Of a DNA stretch of 64,000 nucleotides, positions 9,973 to 20,684 are shown piece by piece; position 1 is the stretch's first letter, and each line of letters opens with the position of its first letter. The DNA is taken from contig NW_026944390.1 in assembly GCF_033439725.1 (NCBI RefSeq), forward strand, positions 2,232,001 to 2,296,000, in the 5' to 3' direction. The notes below the pieces were generated by a model, which did not search any database, was not told the origin of the DNA, and saw nothing but the letters and a program-made list of their open reading frames with translations. Position numbers and translations under genes: made by a program. Source of the stretch: Neurospora tetraspora. Lineage: Eukaryota; Ascomycota; Sordariomycetes; Sordariales; Sordariaceae.

Positions 9973-10953
9973 ATGGCCTTCCTCAACCCCGTCCACGGAC
10001 TCGTCGTCCCCTTCCTCTGCCTCTTCACCATCCCCATGGCCATCTTCGCTGGTATCACCTCCGCCCTCGCCTTCTCTCTGCTCATGTTCCGCGTAGCCAT
10101 CGTCTACGTCGACATAGCCATGGCATTCGTCCCCCAATTCATCAAAGGCCGTCACTACCATAGCATCACCGACGGCGAACTCCTCACTCCACGCCGCCTA
10201 TCCTCCAGCAGCAGAGGCAGCTTCGGAAACAGAGCCGGCGAAAGTGGGGACAAATCGCCCTCAGCCGTCGTCTCCCCCTCCCCTTACTACCAAAACGGTT
10301 ACGACTCCCACCAGCGGAGTCCCCTCCGCCGTAAGAGCAGTTACGGCTTTGGCTCTGTTCGTCGCTCTCGCCGCTCTAGTCAAGCATCCATCTCACCAAC
10401 CATCACCTCCATACTCGAAGACGGCGAGATGATCCCCCCTCTACCCGAGTCCGGAGGGCTGGCACCCTCCGTCGGCATCGAGCGAGACTTTGAAGGGGTA
10501 GGCGGTTGGAAATTCAACGACAACAAGGACGACGACGGCTGGGAGAACATCAACTCACGCCTGGAACTCCCCATGGAAAGGTGCTCGAGCTTTGGAGGTC
10601 GGTACCATCACAGTCTGAGCCATCGGTCGCATAGTGCTGGGCCGTCGCAATCGTTGGAGGGGGGCTGGATGGGGGGAAGTACCAGTAGTAGAAAGGGGAC
10701 TTTGAGGAATGGAAGTGGACCAAGTGGATCGGGACATGGTGCCGAGGCGCAAACGAGTTGGCATGGTACGGGTGCCAGGGCGAATAGGAGCGCTTTGGGG
10801 AGCATTTCCAAGACGTTGGCTTTGACGCCGGGTGATAGGAGGAATAATAACCATTATGGAAATGGGGCGTCGCCGATGGGCATGTTGGAGCAGGAGCAGG
10901 GGTATTTTGCTGGTTTCACTTCTCAGAATGGGAAGTGGAGGCCTATGGCGTGA
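9973..10953 (+). CDS. Small integral membrane protein with Ser/Arg-rich tail, function unknown
   Basis: I chose the ATG at 9973 (ACATCATGG, good Kozak context) rather than an upstream in-frame one at 9766, because conserved-looking sequence begins at MAFLNPVHGLVVPF. The 326-residue product has two adjoining hydrophobic helices at about 8-30 and 33-55, then a long hydrophilic tail. The tail is rich in Ser, Arg and Gly, with basic blocks (RRKSSYGFGSVRRSRRSS), a GWKFND/DDGWENINSRLELP segment at about 175-200 and a C-terminal GYFAGFTSQNGKWRP. The many RRxS sites suggest basophilic-kinase phosphorylation. Probably an ER or plasma-membrane protein of filamentous ascomycetes; I recognise no named family. 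No intron is evident. Confidence 0.7.
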   Translation: MAFLNPVHGLVVPFLCLFTIPMAIFAGITSALAFSLLMFRVAIVYVDIAMAFVPQFIKGRHYHSITDGELLTPRRLSSSSRGSFGNRAGESGDKSPSAVVSPSPYYQNGYDSHQRSPLRRKSSYGFGSVRRSRRSSQASISPTITSILEDGEMIPPLPESGGLAPSVGIERDFEGVGGWKFNDNKDDDGWENINSRLELPMERCSSFGGRYHHSLSHRSHSAGPSQSLEGGWMGGSTSSRKGTLRNGSGPSGSGHGAEAQTSWHGTGARANRSALGSISKTLALTPGDRRNNNHYGNGASPMGMLEQEQGYFAGFTSQNGKWRPMA

Positions 10954-11324
10954 ATAATCATGATGTACCGCTTGTTCGATTTTGCCGATCTGGACAATGT
11001 TGGTGGCGGCTGTGTTTAGTACATAATCAGGATCGCTTTTTTCAGCGGACACAACATTGTATACCAAATTATAAGGATAGAACAAGGCTGGGTATTAAGG
11101 GAAAGCGACAATAAAGCTCAACATACTTCGATATGATCACACTAAGAAATCTGATAATGTTTCCAAACAACAATAATTCAACATGGTATTATTCCCGCCC
11201 AAACTCCTCCAGACGCCAATTCCATCCATGCATCATACCCTTTCATAACCATCCGTAACCGCAACCTAACCCATCATTCCATTGCTTGCCATCCAAAGCC
11301 CCCTCATTACCCCCAGCAACACCC
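10954..11324. other. Convergent 3' region
   Basis: This 371-bp spacer separates the 3' ends of the plus-strand membrane-protein gene and the minus-strand spc24 gene. It is AT-leaning with short A and T runs suited to polyadenylation of both transcripts. I see no gene in it. Confidence 0.5.
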
Positions 11325-12042
11325 CTACAGCGTCTGCCAAAAATAATTCGCATAAAAAAACCTTGAAAACCGATGCCGGTCCACATTAACCACGCACACA
11401 TCCCCCCGCCTATCATTCCTCACCACCGCCCTCGTAAACTCCCCATCTTGCTCCTCCCTCTCAATCTCGATCCCCAAACTCCTATACACCTTCAACCTTA
11501 ACAACACTTCATCCTCTACGCTCCGGACCTGCCCCCCATTCCCACTCCCATTTTCTCCTGTTGATGTGGCAGCAGCATCCCCATCAACCCCCTGCAACTC
11601 CAACTCCTGCAGTCTCGCCTGTAACTCCGCCAACTGCGTCTGCAACCGTTCCGTTTCCATTTCGAGGTCTGACACATTCTTTGCTACGCGGAATTTCTGG
11701 GTGTCTAGGCGCGAAATCAAAGAGGCGTGTTCGGCGGAACTGTGCGAGGAGGTAACTTCTTGGTGCTGGGATTGTAGGGTGTTGAGGGTGCGCGCGAGTT
11801 TCTTCAGGTTGGTTTCGGATTCGCGCAGGCGTAGGTCGCGCGCTTGTTGGAGGGTGGAGAGCGATTCGGCGACGCGCGAGACGGCGTGCCGGTCAGGGGT
11901 TATGTTGAAGTTTTGGGTTGTGTGGGCGATTAGCTGGGGTAGAGTTAGTGGATTTGGATCTTCGTTGTTGATTCGGGAGGAGAGAGGGAGGGGAGAGGGG
12001 AGGGGGGAGACGAACTGTGGAGGGGTCTTCTTCGAGAAGCAT
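11325..12042 (-). CDS. spc24: Kinetochore protein Spc24
   Basis: Two exons: 12042-12016 encodes MLLEEDPST, an 82-bp intron (11934-12015, GTTCGT donor, CACTAAC branch, CCCAG acceptor) follows, and 11933-11325 encodes the rest, giving 211 residues. After [20 protein letters not shown] comes a coiled coil (about 25-115) full of Leu/Glu/Arg heptads. The C-terminal globular domain reads [31 protein letters not shown] and YANYFWQTL, the ending typical of fungal Spc24. Spc24 pairs with Spc25 in the Ndc80 complex, whose Spc24/25 end binds Mis12 and CENP-T at the inner kinetochore. A Ser/Gly/Asn-rich loop (about 140-152) separates coil and globular parts. A longer frame running 5' of 12042 is not used because the true reading crosses the intron. 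Confidence 0.92.
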
Positions 12043-12576
12043 TTTGGCGGTTTTTGTCTGGTTCTCGTTTGGGGTTTTGTTTTGTTCGTGTTGTGTAATT
12101 GTTGGTTTCCGAAATTGAGTCGGTCTGAAGGGTTTTGCGGCCGTAGATGTGCTGATGGTTGTTGTAGAGACTTGTTTGTTCTTAAACTCAAAGTCGCGAA
12201 TGGTTTGTTGTTGCGTCGCAATTGTCGAGTCCCAAACCAAACAATGGACCCATCACTCGGGGCGACGAGCCGCAACAAGCTCAAGTGGGGCAAGTCCTTA
12301 TCTTATCGCAGATTTACACGGGGATAACCGGGCAAGGGTCATGCTGTTTCCCCAGTGTCCTTCGTCATCGGTGGCACATTGACAGAGCTCCAGCCACGCG
12401 ACCCGACTACGGGCGGCACTCAGCTATCACTAAATTCCAGAACCTTGCTGTCCACCTCTCACACCACCCGACCTACAGACTCAAGATCCTTATAGTCGCT
12501 GCCGCATTGTTTACCACCATCTATCCAGGATACCAATTTTCTTGTTCTCTCAACCAAATACCCTCAGTTTGCCGAA

Positions 12577-13275
12577 ATGACACAACTTCCCTGTAGGTGG
12601 TCAGCTCATACGACTTGTTTTCATTGTTCTCCAAGCTTGGCAGAGGGTAGCTAACAGGAACCGTGGTTACAGATGCAGTGGATGCGGAAACGTGAGTCCC
12701 CGAGTTGCACAATCGCCCCCAGGATTCCCGAATCATCTAACGAACCACGATACCGATGCAGTCCGCTCAATCCCGCCGAGCTCAATGTTCTGCGGGCGCA
12801 ATATGAGAAGGAGGGGGAGATGGTTGGCGTCCAGACCAAGTTCAACTACGCATGGGTGCGCATCACCGTTTCCCGATCCCAGCACACGATCTTTAACCTC
12901 GACGAACACATCACTAAAACTGTATTTTTTTGAGAGGTGTAGGGCCTAGTAAAGTCCAACGTACGAGCCGACCAACACCTCGGCGTCATGCTGCTATCAG
13001 AAATCTTCCGAACATCCCCCGAGCGCCGCCGCGAATGCCTATACTACCTCGCCCTCGGAAACTACAAGCTCGGTAACTACGCGCAAGCGAGGAAATACAA
13101 CGACGCCCTCCTAGAAAACGAGCCGGCAAACCTCCAGGCCGCCAACCTCCGGGCCCTGATCGATGACAAGGTGACCAAGGAGGGTCTGATGGGTGTGGCC
13201 ATCATTAGTGGTGTGGCTGTTGCCGCCGGTGTCATAGGAGGTGTTTTGCTCAGGAACTTGGGCCGCAAGAGGTGA
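12577..13275 (+). CDS. fis1: Mitochondrial fission protein Fis1
   Basis: Four exons restore a standard 153-residue Fis1: 12577-12592 (16 nt), 12673-12691 (19 nt), 12762-12855 and 12943-13275. The introns are 80, 70 and 87 bp with GTAGGT, GTGAGT and GTGCGC donors. The spliced N-terminus reads [20 protein letters not shown]. Next come TPR-like helices with [16 protein letters not shown] and [19 protein letters not shown], and finally a C-terminal tail anchor at about 126-148 ([20 protein letters not shown]) followed by RNLGRKR. Fis1 sits in the mitochondrial (and peroxisomal) outer membrane facing the cytosol and recruits the fission machinery. It is divergently arranged with spc24; the two start codons are 534 bp apart. 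Confidence 0.93.
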
Positions 13276-15121
13276 TAGGTAGGAGGAGTAACCGGCCGAC
13301 TGGTGGCATATGACAGAAGGTGAAAGAGCAGAAAGTGCCGCTCCTTTGACGATATGGGATAACAGGGTCCGGTGTGTATAATATGGGCGATGATTTGACG
13401 AGCCAAATCCCCCTTTCCTTGTTTGAAGTTCCGATAACTGGACTACAGACATTCTTTTCTATAAGATATAGGCGTTCGGATTCACCTGACCTCTCCCAGT
13501 GCTGGTGTTTGCTCGGTAGACCTACTCTCTGGCTGCTTTCCGTTCGAATCCCACGTGGCTCCTGTCCGACCTTGAGCTTCAGGACGGCGTGGACTTTATT
13601 TACTGGATCCAGGAGCGACCCCAGATATTGGATGATCGAGGATGTCGTGTCAGTCCTTGGCGCTAGCCTTGAAGAACTGTGACAACACAAACGTGCTCCT
13701 CTTTGAAGGCTTAGACCCTGTGCCAGTGTGATTGGCTTTAACCACCACTCACTTTGTTTAAGTTAGAAAGCCCTGGTATCACCTTGTCATCCCAAAACCA
13801 TGTTGTAGCGTTATCAACCGCATTGCTAAATGAAATATCAACACGTCCGATACCGTACCGTACCATCGTGACACCTCTGAAAGATGTGTGCCTTGCCGTG
13901 CCTTGCCCCCGTCATAGCCCACTTTCGTGCATGCGGGACCACTTGCCCTGTCTCAGGGTCAGGCCGCAGCTCGACGCCGACACATTGGCTCACCACTCCC
14001 GTTAACGGCCTGTGACATGCTAGATTGGGTCCCTTGGGCTTTTCAGTGCTGCGAGTAATGAGGCCCGGGGCAGACTTTAACTTTTCTCCTCATCAGGCCA
14101 TCAAGAAGTGCATTTTCGATGTGACATGAAACATTGCCAGATTCAACCTTGAATCCCACCCGATTCACGGATTGTGAATATCGTCGGGTGGATGACCTAG
14201 TTGGCCTAGGATCGATTGAAAAGGACAACTTGCAACATTGTAATGTCTCCAGGATGTCTGAACATCAACATCGGATGAATACCTCAATGGAACATCCAAG
14301 ACATAAAAGATGAGGGCCAGAATGACCCGTGGCGAGTATAAGAAGGGAAAAGAACAATACCGGGATCCATTGTACATCCTAGAAAATACCATAACGCTGT
14401 GACGCATGGCCGCCGACTTTCCGAGGCCCAACCAAATACAGCGGTTACAGGGCTATTCAGGGTCCAATGGGATGCCGCATTACCTCATCCAGTCAGGCCC
14501 CGTTCCCTCTTTTATTGCTCGGTCGGATTCCCAGGCGCAACGAAGGTTCAGACATCGATCCAGCAAACGGCTGAACCTTCTCCCAACAAACTGACGTTGT
14601 GCCATCCATTTCCTTCTCTCCCAACAACAGAATCCTCGCCACAAAAGAGCTCACGGCCTCGAACAACGAAAGAATCCCCTTCACGGCGAGCAAACACCGA
14701 TATCTGTCCATTTAAGCTGCGCCTGGCGGCTGTTCCCTCCCGGTTGACGTCGCCGCTGCGATCCTTCAATACACTAACTAGGACGCCAATGTTGCGGATT
14801 ACAGCAACTGTATCAATAACGCCGACTCCATCATAGTGGGGCAGCGACTTCACTTCACTCGAACATCACCTACTACAAGTACACGACCTCCGCCTACAAA
14901 TACTATCTTCGCCATATCACGCGCGGGCTTCTTGCTTTCCGAAGCCGACTGTACAATACCTGGAATCTTCCTCCCGTCATACAAGGCACCCGCCGATCCC
15001 GACGTCACACATCAAAGTGGCCTTGCGAGCGCTCCAAAACATCGGCCTCACCGTCCAGTTAGGGCTCGCCGCCTTTGCTGCTTACAACGCAACCCAAAGG
15101 CTGCTGAGCCGACCGACGGCG
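13276..15121. other. Intergenic region and probable 5' leader of the RING gene
   Basis: The interval spans the 3' side of fis1 and the promoter and leader of the RING-finger gene. Frames of 60-145 codons here lack recognisable domains and overlap in several phases. A short TACCG-rich run occurs at about 13852-13864. The frame of the RING gene stays open upstream from 15017, but that start is GTG and the segment does not look conserved. Confidence 0.45.
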
Positions 15122-16999
15122 ATGGCGTCTCCCGGGCGTCCCCAGAGGCATCTTGATGCGACAACAGGCAGAGAAGTTGTCTACTGCTATGGCTGCGAAA
15201 ACGAGTGGTATCGCGACGACTACCCTCACCTGGACCTAGAGTGCCCCAGGTGTCACAATGATTTCGTACAGATTGTGGGTTCCCCCATCAACCGTCCAGA
15301 GATCGCCATGCTAACTTTCCCACAGGTCGAACCCGACAACGACCCCCGACCAGGTGTTCAACAACAAGGTCCCCGTTCAGACTCAGACCCGGACGAAGAT
15401 GACATAGAGGAATTTCTCGAGCGTGGTCCCGGGTCCTTCTTCATGCGGCGATCGGTATACCACTCGCCAGAAAGTCCCTTCCAGAGTCCCTTCAACCGTC
15501 CAAGTGGGAACGGCGTTGAAGACCTCGACAGCAGTCCGGACCGGCCCCGCGCCCGTCCAGATGACAGTGGCGAGGCCGTTTTGTCGCGGTTCGCCGATAT
15601 GTTCGCCGAGTTAGGCGGCGCAAGGCCGGGACAGCAAGGAGGAAACGCCTTTGGGACACAGCCACGGATACAGCGTACAACCTTTACCAGATCAGGAGAC
15701 GGCATGGCTAGCTTCACCTTCACGACAACGACAACTACAGGAGGCGCAGCGGGAGACGGGCCGGAAGTGCCCGCTTTTGACACGTATGTTCGCTCGCGAC
15801 ATGGCAATCCTGGAATTCGCAGACACACGATCATTGTTGTGACTAATGGGAGGGCTAACTCTAATGGTGATGGCAGTCTGTTTAGGGGTCTCTTTGGCAA
15901 CATCCCGTCGCCGGGCGCAGAAGACCCCGGTGGTGGCCCGGGCCAAGGCGGCGGTCCACGAGGGCCTCCTCTTGGGTTTGCCGCTGGCCTGCAGGAGTTC
16001 ATCGCTACGCTGCTAAACCCACAGGCGGCAGTCCATGGCGATGCCGTGTATACCCAGGAAGCGCTCGACCGCATCATAACGACCCTCATGGAGGCTAACC
16101 CGCAATCCAATGCGGCTCCTCCAGCAACGCAATCGGCCATCGAGAAATTACCCAAGAAGATCCTCGACGAGCAGATGGTCGGCCCTGAGGGTAAAGCCGA
16201 ATGCACCATCTGCATCGACGAGATGTACAAGGGCGAAGAGGCCACCGTGCTACCGTGTAAGCATTGGTTCCACGGGGAATGCGTCACCCTATGGCTTAAG
16301 GAGCACAACACGTGCCCTATTTGCCGAATGCCGATTGAGGGCAACAACCAAACCGGGAGCAACAGCAACAGGAACAATAACAGCCAACCGTCCGCATCAC
16401 GCCAAGAAGCCAGCACCAGCTCTTCATCAGCCTTCGCTTCCTCAACCGCCCCAGGACGGAACCCCTTCGAATCACTAAACCCCTTCGGACCACAAGGCCA
16501 ATTGGCCACAGAGCGACTTCGGCGCAGCGAGCAGGAAAGAGAAGAGCGTCTCGAGCGGATCCGTAACGTGGCCGGCGTTAGGCGCACCGACTCCCAATCC
16601 GAGGGAATCTCGCGCCGTACCTCACACTCGCCTCCCAGCCGCGAGAACTCCAGTTTCAACATGCGATCGCGCGTTAGGGACCCGTCGCCGCCAAGGGATA
16701 GGGGTACCTCGACGGCCTGGCAGAATTCAAGCAGCAATTCGCAAAGCAACATTAGCAGCAGATACAGCGGTGGGCTCGGTAACCTCTGGGGTCGCACCAA
16801 CAGTAATAGCGGGCAGGGCAGTTCACGGGATAGAGATGGACAGCGTGAGGGAGGAGGACAGCAGCAACAAAATCAACAGCAGCAGCAGCAGAGTTCGAGT
16901 TCTGGTAATGGCGCGCTGGGGTGGCTTAGGGACCACTTCGGCCGTGGTTCTTCCGGTTCTGGCTCCGGGTCGGATAGGGATAGGGAGCGCAGACGCTGA
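15122..16999 (+). CDS. RING-H2 E3 ubiquitin ligase with N-terminal zinc ribbon (RNF115/126-like)
   Basis: The ATG at 15122 begins MASPGRPQRHLDATTGREVV. A CxxC...CxxC zinc ribbon follows (CYGCENEWYRDDYPHLDLEC then PRCHNDFVQI, residues about 22-52), as in BCA2/RNF126-type ligases. A C3H2C3 RING-H2 lies at about 344-384: CTICIDEMYKG, LPCKHWFHGEC, LWLKEHNTCPICRMP, with all eight zinc ligands. I infer a 51-bp intron at 15275-15325 (GTGGGT donor, GCTAAC branch, CACAG acceptor), joining FVQI to VEPDND; it keeps frame, so it could be missed. With it removed the protein is 608 residues. The tail is Ser/Gln/Arg-rich, ending GSGSGSDRDRERRR, with a CAG/CAA-coded Gln run. Such ligases bind ubiquitin through the ribbon and act in quality control and trafficking; the substrate is unknown. 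Confidence 0.88.
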   Translation: MASPGRPQRHLDATTGREVVYCYGCENEWYRDDYPHLDLECPRCHNDFVQIVGSPINRPEIAMLTFPQVEPDNDPRPGVQQQGPRSDSDPDEDDIEEFLERGPGSFFMRRSVYHSPESPFQSPFNRPSGNGVEDLDSSPDRPRARPDDSGEAVLSRFADMFAELGGARPGQQGGNAFGTQPRIQRTTFTRSGDGMASFTFTTTTTTGGAAGDGPEVPAFDTYVRSRHGNPGIRRHTIIVVTNGRANSNGDGSLFRGLFGNIPSPGAEDPGGGPGQGGGPRGPPLGFAAGLQEFIATLLNPQAAVHGDAVYTQEALDRIITTLMEANPQSNAAPPATQSAIEKLPKKILDEQMVGPEGKAECTICIDEMYKGEEATVLPCKHWFHGECVTLWLKEHNTCPICRMPIEGNNQTGSNSNRNNNSQPSASRQEASTSSSSAFASSTAPGRNPFESLNPFGPQGQLATERLRRSEQEREERLERIRNVAGVRRTDSQSEGISRRTSHSPPSRENSSFNMRSRVRDPSPPRDRGTSTAWQNSSSNSQSNISSRYSGGLGNLWGRTNSNSGQGSSRDRDGQREGGGQQQQNQQQQQQSSSSGNGALGWLRDHFGRGSSGSGSGSDRDRERRR

Positions 17000-18602
17000 G
17001 CCTGGTAGGAGCGGTCATGGCAATATTAAGAGCTGGGTCGATCGCCCGGTTATACAATTGTGTTCTGAGAATCGGCTTAGGTACATATACAAGGAAGGTC
17101 AAGGGAACACAAGAGTTGTTGGTTCATCATGAATGGGCTTTCAGGCTTTTGATGGATAAACCGTATATGGTTCTTGATGCTACTAGACAAATCAATCAGA
17201 TTGGGAAATAGCTGGATCGAGCGGATAAAGGGCGAAGAGGGTATGGCACTATGTTGCGTTAAAGAGCAAGCAATGGATAAAAATGCGAGATTATATGCCA
17301 GGGCTTGTATCATATCCGTTGTTCTTTGTCTAGTTCTGGTGCTCATTTGTTATTTGGTCGGTCGGTGCTTTTCAGCCTTGCGCTGATTTTATCTTTATTC
17401 CCACATTGGTCATCACAGGCCCTTATTATCACTTCCTGATCTTTGGCCAAAGAGACGGATCGCAGTACTTGTATTCTTAGATCATCTTCTTGCTGCGGTG
17501 AATACATTGTTAAAGTATAATTATCTACCTTCTTCAATACATTACAATCTTTAATAAGAATCCAGTTCAAACACCCTTCGGTTTCTATCCGATATCAGTG
17601 TGCCATCATTGAGATATATATCTCCCGCATTATAGAGGTAACTAGAGGTAACCAACTGAATCATACCTACATAACCAACACAACAAGCAAACAAACTGAA
17701 AAAGCCCACCCAACCCACCTCTCTTCACACCTTACCTACCACCTTACCTTGATGAAAACAAGGTTCCGTTATGCTGTCATCATTTAGCGGTGATGGTGGT
17801 GGTGGTGGCGTGCCCCTCACCTTTCTCCAAATTCCCATCCCCTCCCAGACCGAGCCAGGGTCGTTGTCGTAAGCTTCCCACTTTTCTTCGAAGCTTGGTC
17901 GGTTCCGTGTAAGCTGATTGGTTGGTTAGGTCAATCGCCCGGCGGCCTCTCGATTTTGCGTGATGGGAAAGGGTCGTCTTGCATTGAGAGTATGGTGAAC
18001 TAGGTAAACGGCTGCCTGGTGATCAAGAGGGGCTGGGATGATGATCGTATTGTTTCTACGTAGGTAGGTCTTGAGAAAACCGTGTTGTTTGTTGTTCTGA
18101 AGAGGGGGCGGCCATCTGTCCTTTTTATCTTTTTCACCTAACCTACCTACCTTGCTCTTCAACTTTTGAGTCAGAGGTCAGGCAACCTTTGTTTGTGGTT
18201 CAGGACTTCAGGTGACAAGCTGGCTAGTGTAGGTACCTAGGTTGGTCACCTATCTCCACTCCGCTAGGACGGAATCCTTTAGAAGACGACGACGACGACA
18301 CACCACCCGTGCGAGATTGAGGACGCGGCATTGCTCGCCACTTTGTTCGGTCGGAGCCTATTATCACCTACGAATCTATCAGTGTCGCGCGATTGGTATC
18401 GGGCGGGCAATTAGCGGAAGACGTTCCAAGTGAAGCGTCTCGCTCCGGAGTCGTTTCGCGTTGCAGCGTCGTTGCCGCCGCGCGCCGCGCTGTGGTCAAT
18501 CGGGTCAGTCAGGTTAAGAATTAGGTTACCCTACCAACCAATCCACCAACCCGCGATCGCACCTTCGGCTTCTGGACACTCGGCCATAACATCACCACAG
18601 CA
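17000..18602. other. Intergenic region
   Basis: This is the 3' side of the RING gene and upstream region of the signal-peptide gene. A short GGT repeat lies at about 17790-17808 and TAGGTA-type tetramers at about 18050-18240. Small frames at 17174-17386 and 18242-18624 have no recognisable domain. I see no gene. Confidence 0.45.
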
Positions 18603-20684
18603 ATGCACGGCTCAAAACACATAGCGGTGTTGTTGGCGCTGGCTTTGGGGAATGTTGTCTTGGGATTAGAGGGTATGCAGTCCTCGCAGAGATGCAATAG
18701 CGATTGAGTGATGTTGGCAAGATGGATTGACTGACCAACCTTTAGATGTCGCGCCAGTAGCGGCTGCCGTTCCCAATCCGCAGTCGCTGTATGTTCAGTT
18801 TATGCACCCTGTTCCACGGTCTTATGTTTATGGTCAAGATTTGGTATTTCATCCCCATCCCCCTTCCCTTCCCTTCTATTTACCAGTATCCCAATTAGAT
18901 GATAGTTTTGGGCTAACTGACTAAAACAGGGTTTCCGCCTAAACGTCAACCCCTCTCTCACCACCGGCGGTTGCGCCTCCCCCAACATCACCATCAACAA
19001 CCAACCCTTACTTTCTTCGCAAGACGGGTCGTTTGTGCTAGATAACGATATCAAGGTTGATCTTACTTGGGAATCACGCTGCTTCCCCTCCGCTGACGTC
19101 GAAGACACCGATACCGACTCCGTCCACAGCGGAAACCCTAACGGCAACGGCGATGTTGGGCACGTGGATTCTAACCAGCGATCGCAATCCGTCACCCTCA
19201 CTTTGCAAGCCGTCGACGGACAGCCGGTAAAAGAGGATTTGAGTTGTACGATCTGGTTCAGACAAGAAGAACCGGTGTGGGCGTTTGGAGTGGCGGGGTG
19301 GTGTGTTGATGCGAGGATTAGGGATGTTAGGGGGAAGAATGGGGGGTGGGAGGTTGTTTTTGATGACAATGATCATGGAGACAACGCAGTGGAAGAGAGA
19401 GAAGAAGAGGGGAAAGGGGAGAGTAGGGAGGGCAGGTTGGGAAGGGAGAGGAAGGAGTTTGAGAGGGAGGTGGAGTGTTTGGAGTTTCGGAGGAGTGTTG
19501 CTACTGCTGAGGAGAGAGACAGTGCCGGTGTGGCTGGACACGGCTATGCGCAAAAGCCGGTGGTGAGCAGGGAGTACGAGGCAAGCCGACAACGGCTCGA
19601 AACCCTTTGCGCGAACCTCCCGCCGAGAGCCAACGACATCAGCACTCCCTCTGTCCATCCGCCATGGCAGCTCCCGCATCACCGACCAGCTAAACCAGCT
19701 CGCCTCCCGTTTCCCGGTCTGCTTTTGGACTCACCCTCACCATCATCCCAGCAAAAGACTCTAGCGTCCCTCCTCTCTTTACTCCGCGCCTCACTCTACG
19801 CCCGTCTGGCTATCCTCTCCCCCGCCCGTCTAGCCAGCTACCTCACGTTCCTCTCCCTCCCCATTTTCGCTTGCGTCTTCCACTCCCTACGCAGGCTACG
19901 CAACCGGCGAAGAAGACTGGCCCAGAGAAACGGGGGAGGAGAGCCAGTGGTGGTGATAGAATCGCTCTGTCCCGGCTTCTATGGCAGCGACGAAAGCTGT
20001 GGGGAGTGCAAGGCTAGGTATTTTGCTCAGTTGCAAGCTGAAGCTGGCGCTGGATCTGGGGGAAGTGATGGGAAATGTGAAGGTGAGTGGGACAATGATG
20101 GAATGGCGGAGAGGGGGGGTCCGTTAGAGGAGAAGGAGGGGATGTCAGAGGTGCATGGGGAGAAATGGGAGAAAGAAGAGAAAGAGAGGATTTCGGAAAG
20201 AGAGTACCAGCGCTATTGTGAGTACCATGCAGTGCCAGAGGATGGGTTCGCGTTGAGGTATGAACCTGGGTCTGAACTCCGGGCGGTACATGAGCTTGTG
20301 GGCGAGGTTGTTGATGATGAGAGGGTATGGGATGAGAAAGAAACGTTGGTTGACTCGGAAGACGAGCGGGAGAAGGAGCGTGGAGATGAAGTCGGGGAGA
20401 GCAGTGGTGAGGATAGTGGAGGTGAGGATAGCGATGATGATTTGTCCATTGGGGGCGAGCTAGCTTCGTTCATGAGGGCTGCGAATCTGGTGGAGGATAT
20501 GATTCGGGCTGGAGCGAGGCGAGAAGCGGCTCTAAGGCCTGAGGTCGCCCCGGTGAATGCCAGGCGGCAGGCGCCTGGGACGCCTCCACCGCCGAGTTAT
20601 GTGGAGGTGGTAGGGCTGAGGGGGGTTGTTGATGACGAAGGGTTACCGCCTCGGTATGAGGAATATCTGAGAAGTCGAAGGTAA
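18603..20684 (+). CDS. Secretory-pathway type I membrane protein with two C-terminal PPxY motifs
   Basis: Three exons (18603-18672, 18746-18843, 18930-20684) give about 640 residues. The N-terminus is a clear signal peptide (hydrophobic AVLLALALGNVVLG at 8-21). A lumenal or extracellular region follows with NxS/T sites (PNITINN) and cysteines (GGCASPN, SRCFPS, CTIWFR, GWCVDAR). A single hydrophobic segment lies at about 358-376 (LASYLTFLSLPIFACVF), followed by a basic stop-transfer (RRLRNRRRR). The cytosolic tail is very acidic and ends with PPSY (610-613) and PPRY (629-632). PPxY motifs bind WW domains of Rsp5/Nedd4 ubiquitin ligases, so a ubiquitin-ligase adaptor or trafficking role is a reasonable inference. 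No named family was recognised. The segment coded at about 19585-19720 reads less naturally and could hide a small indel or intron. Confidence 0.75.

Noticed and set aside
13511-13560. Possible second tRNA (CGTTCGAATCCC resembling a B box)
   Set aside because: The flanking bases do not form a T stem and no acceptor or anticodon stem can be drawn.
15017-15121. Upstream start for the RING protein
   Set aside because: The first codon there is GTG; ATG at 15122 precedes the conserved N-terminus.
15358-16800. 480-codon frame on - opposite the RING gene
   Set aside because: A shadow frame: the plus strand carries intact zinc-ribbon and RING motifs in the same DNA.
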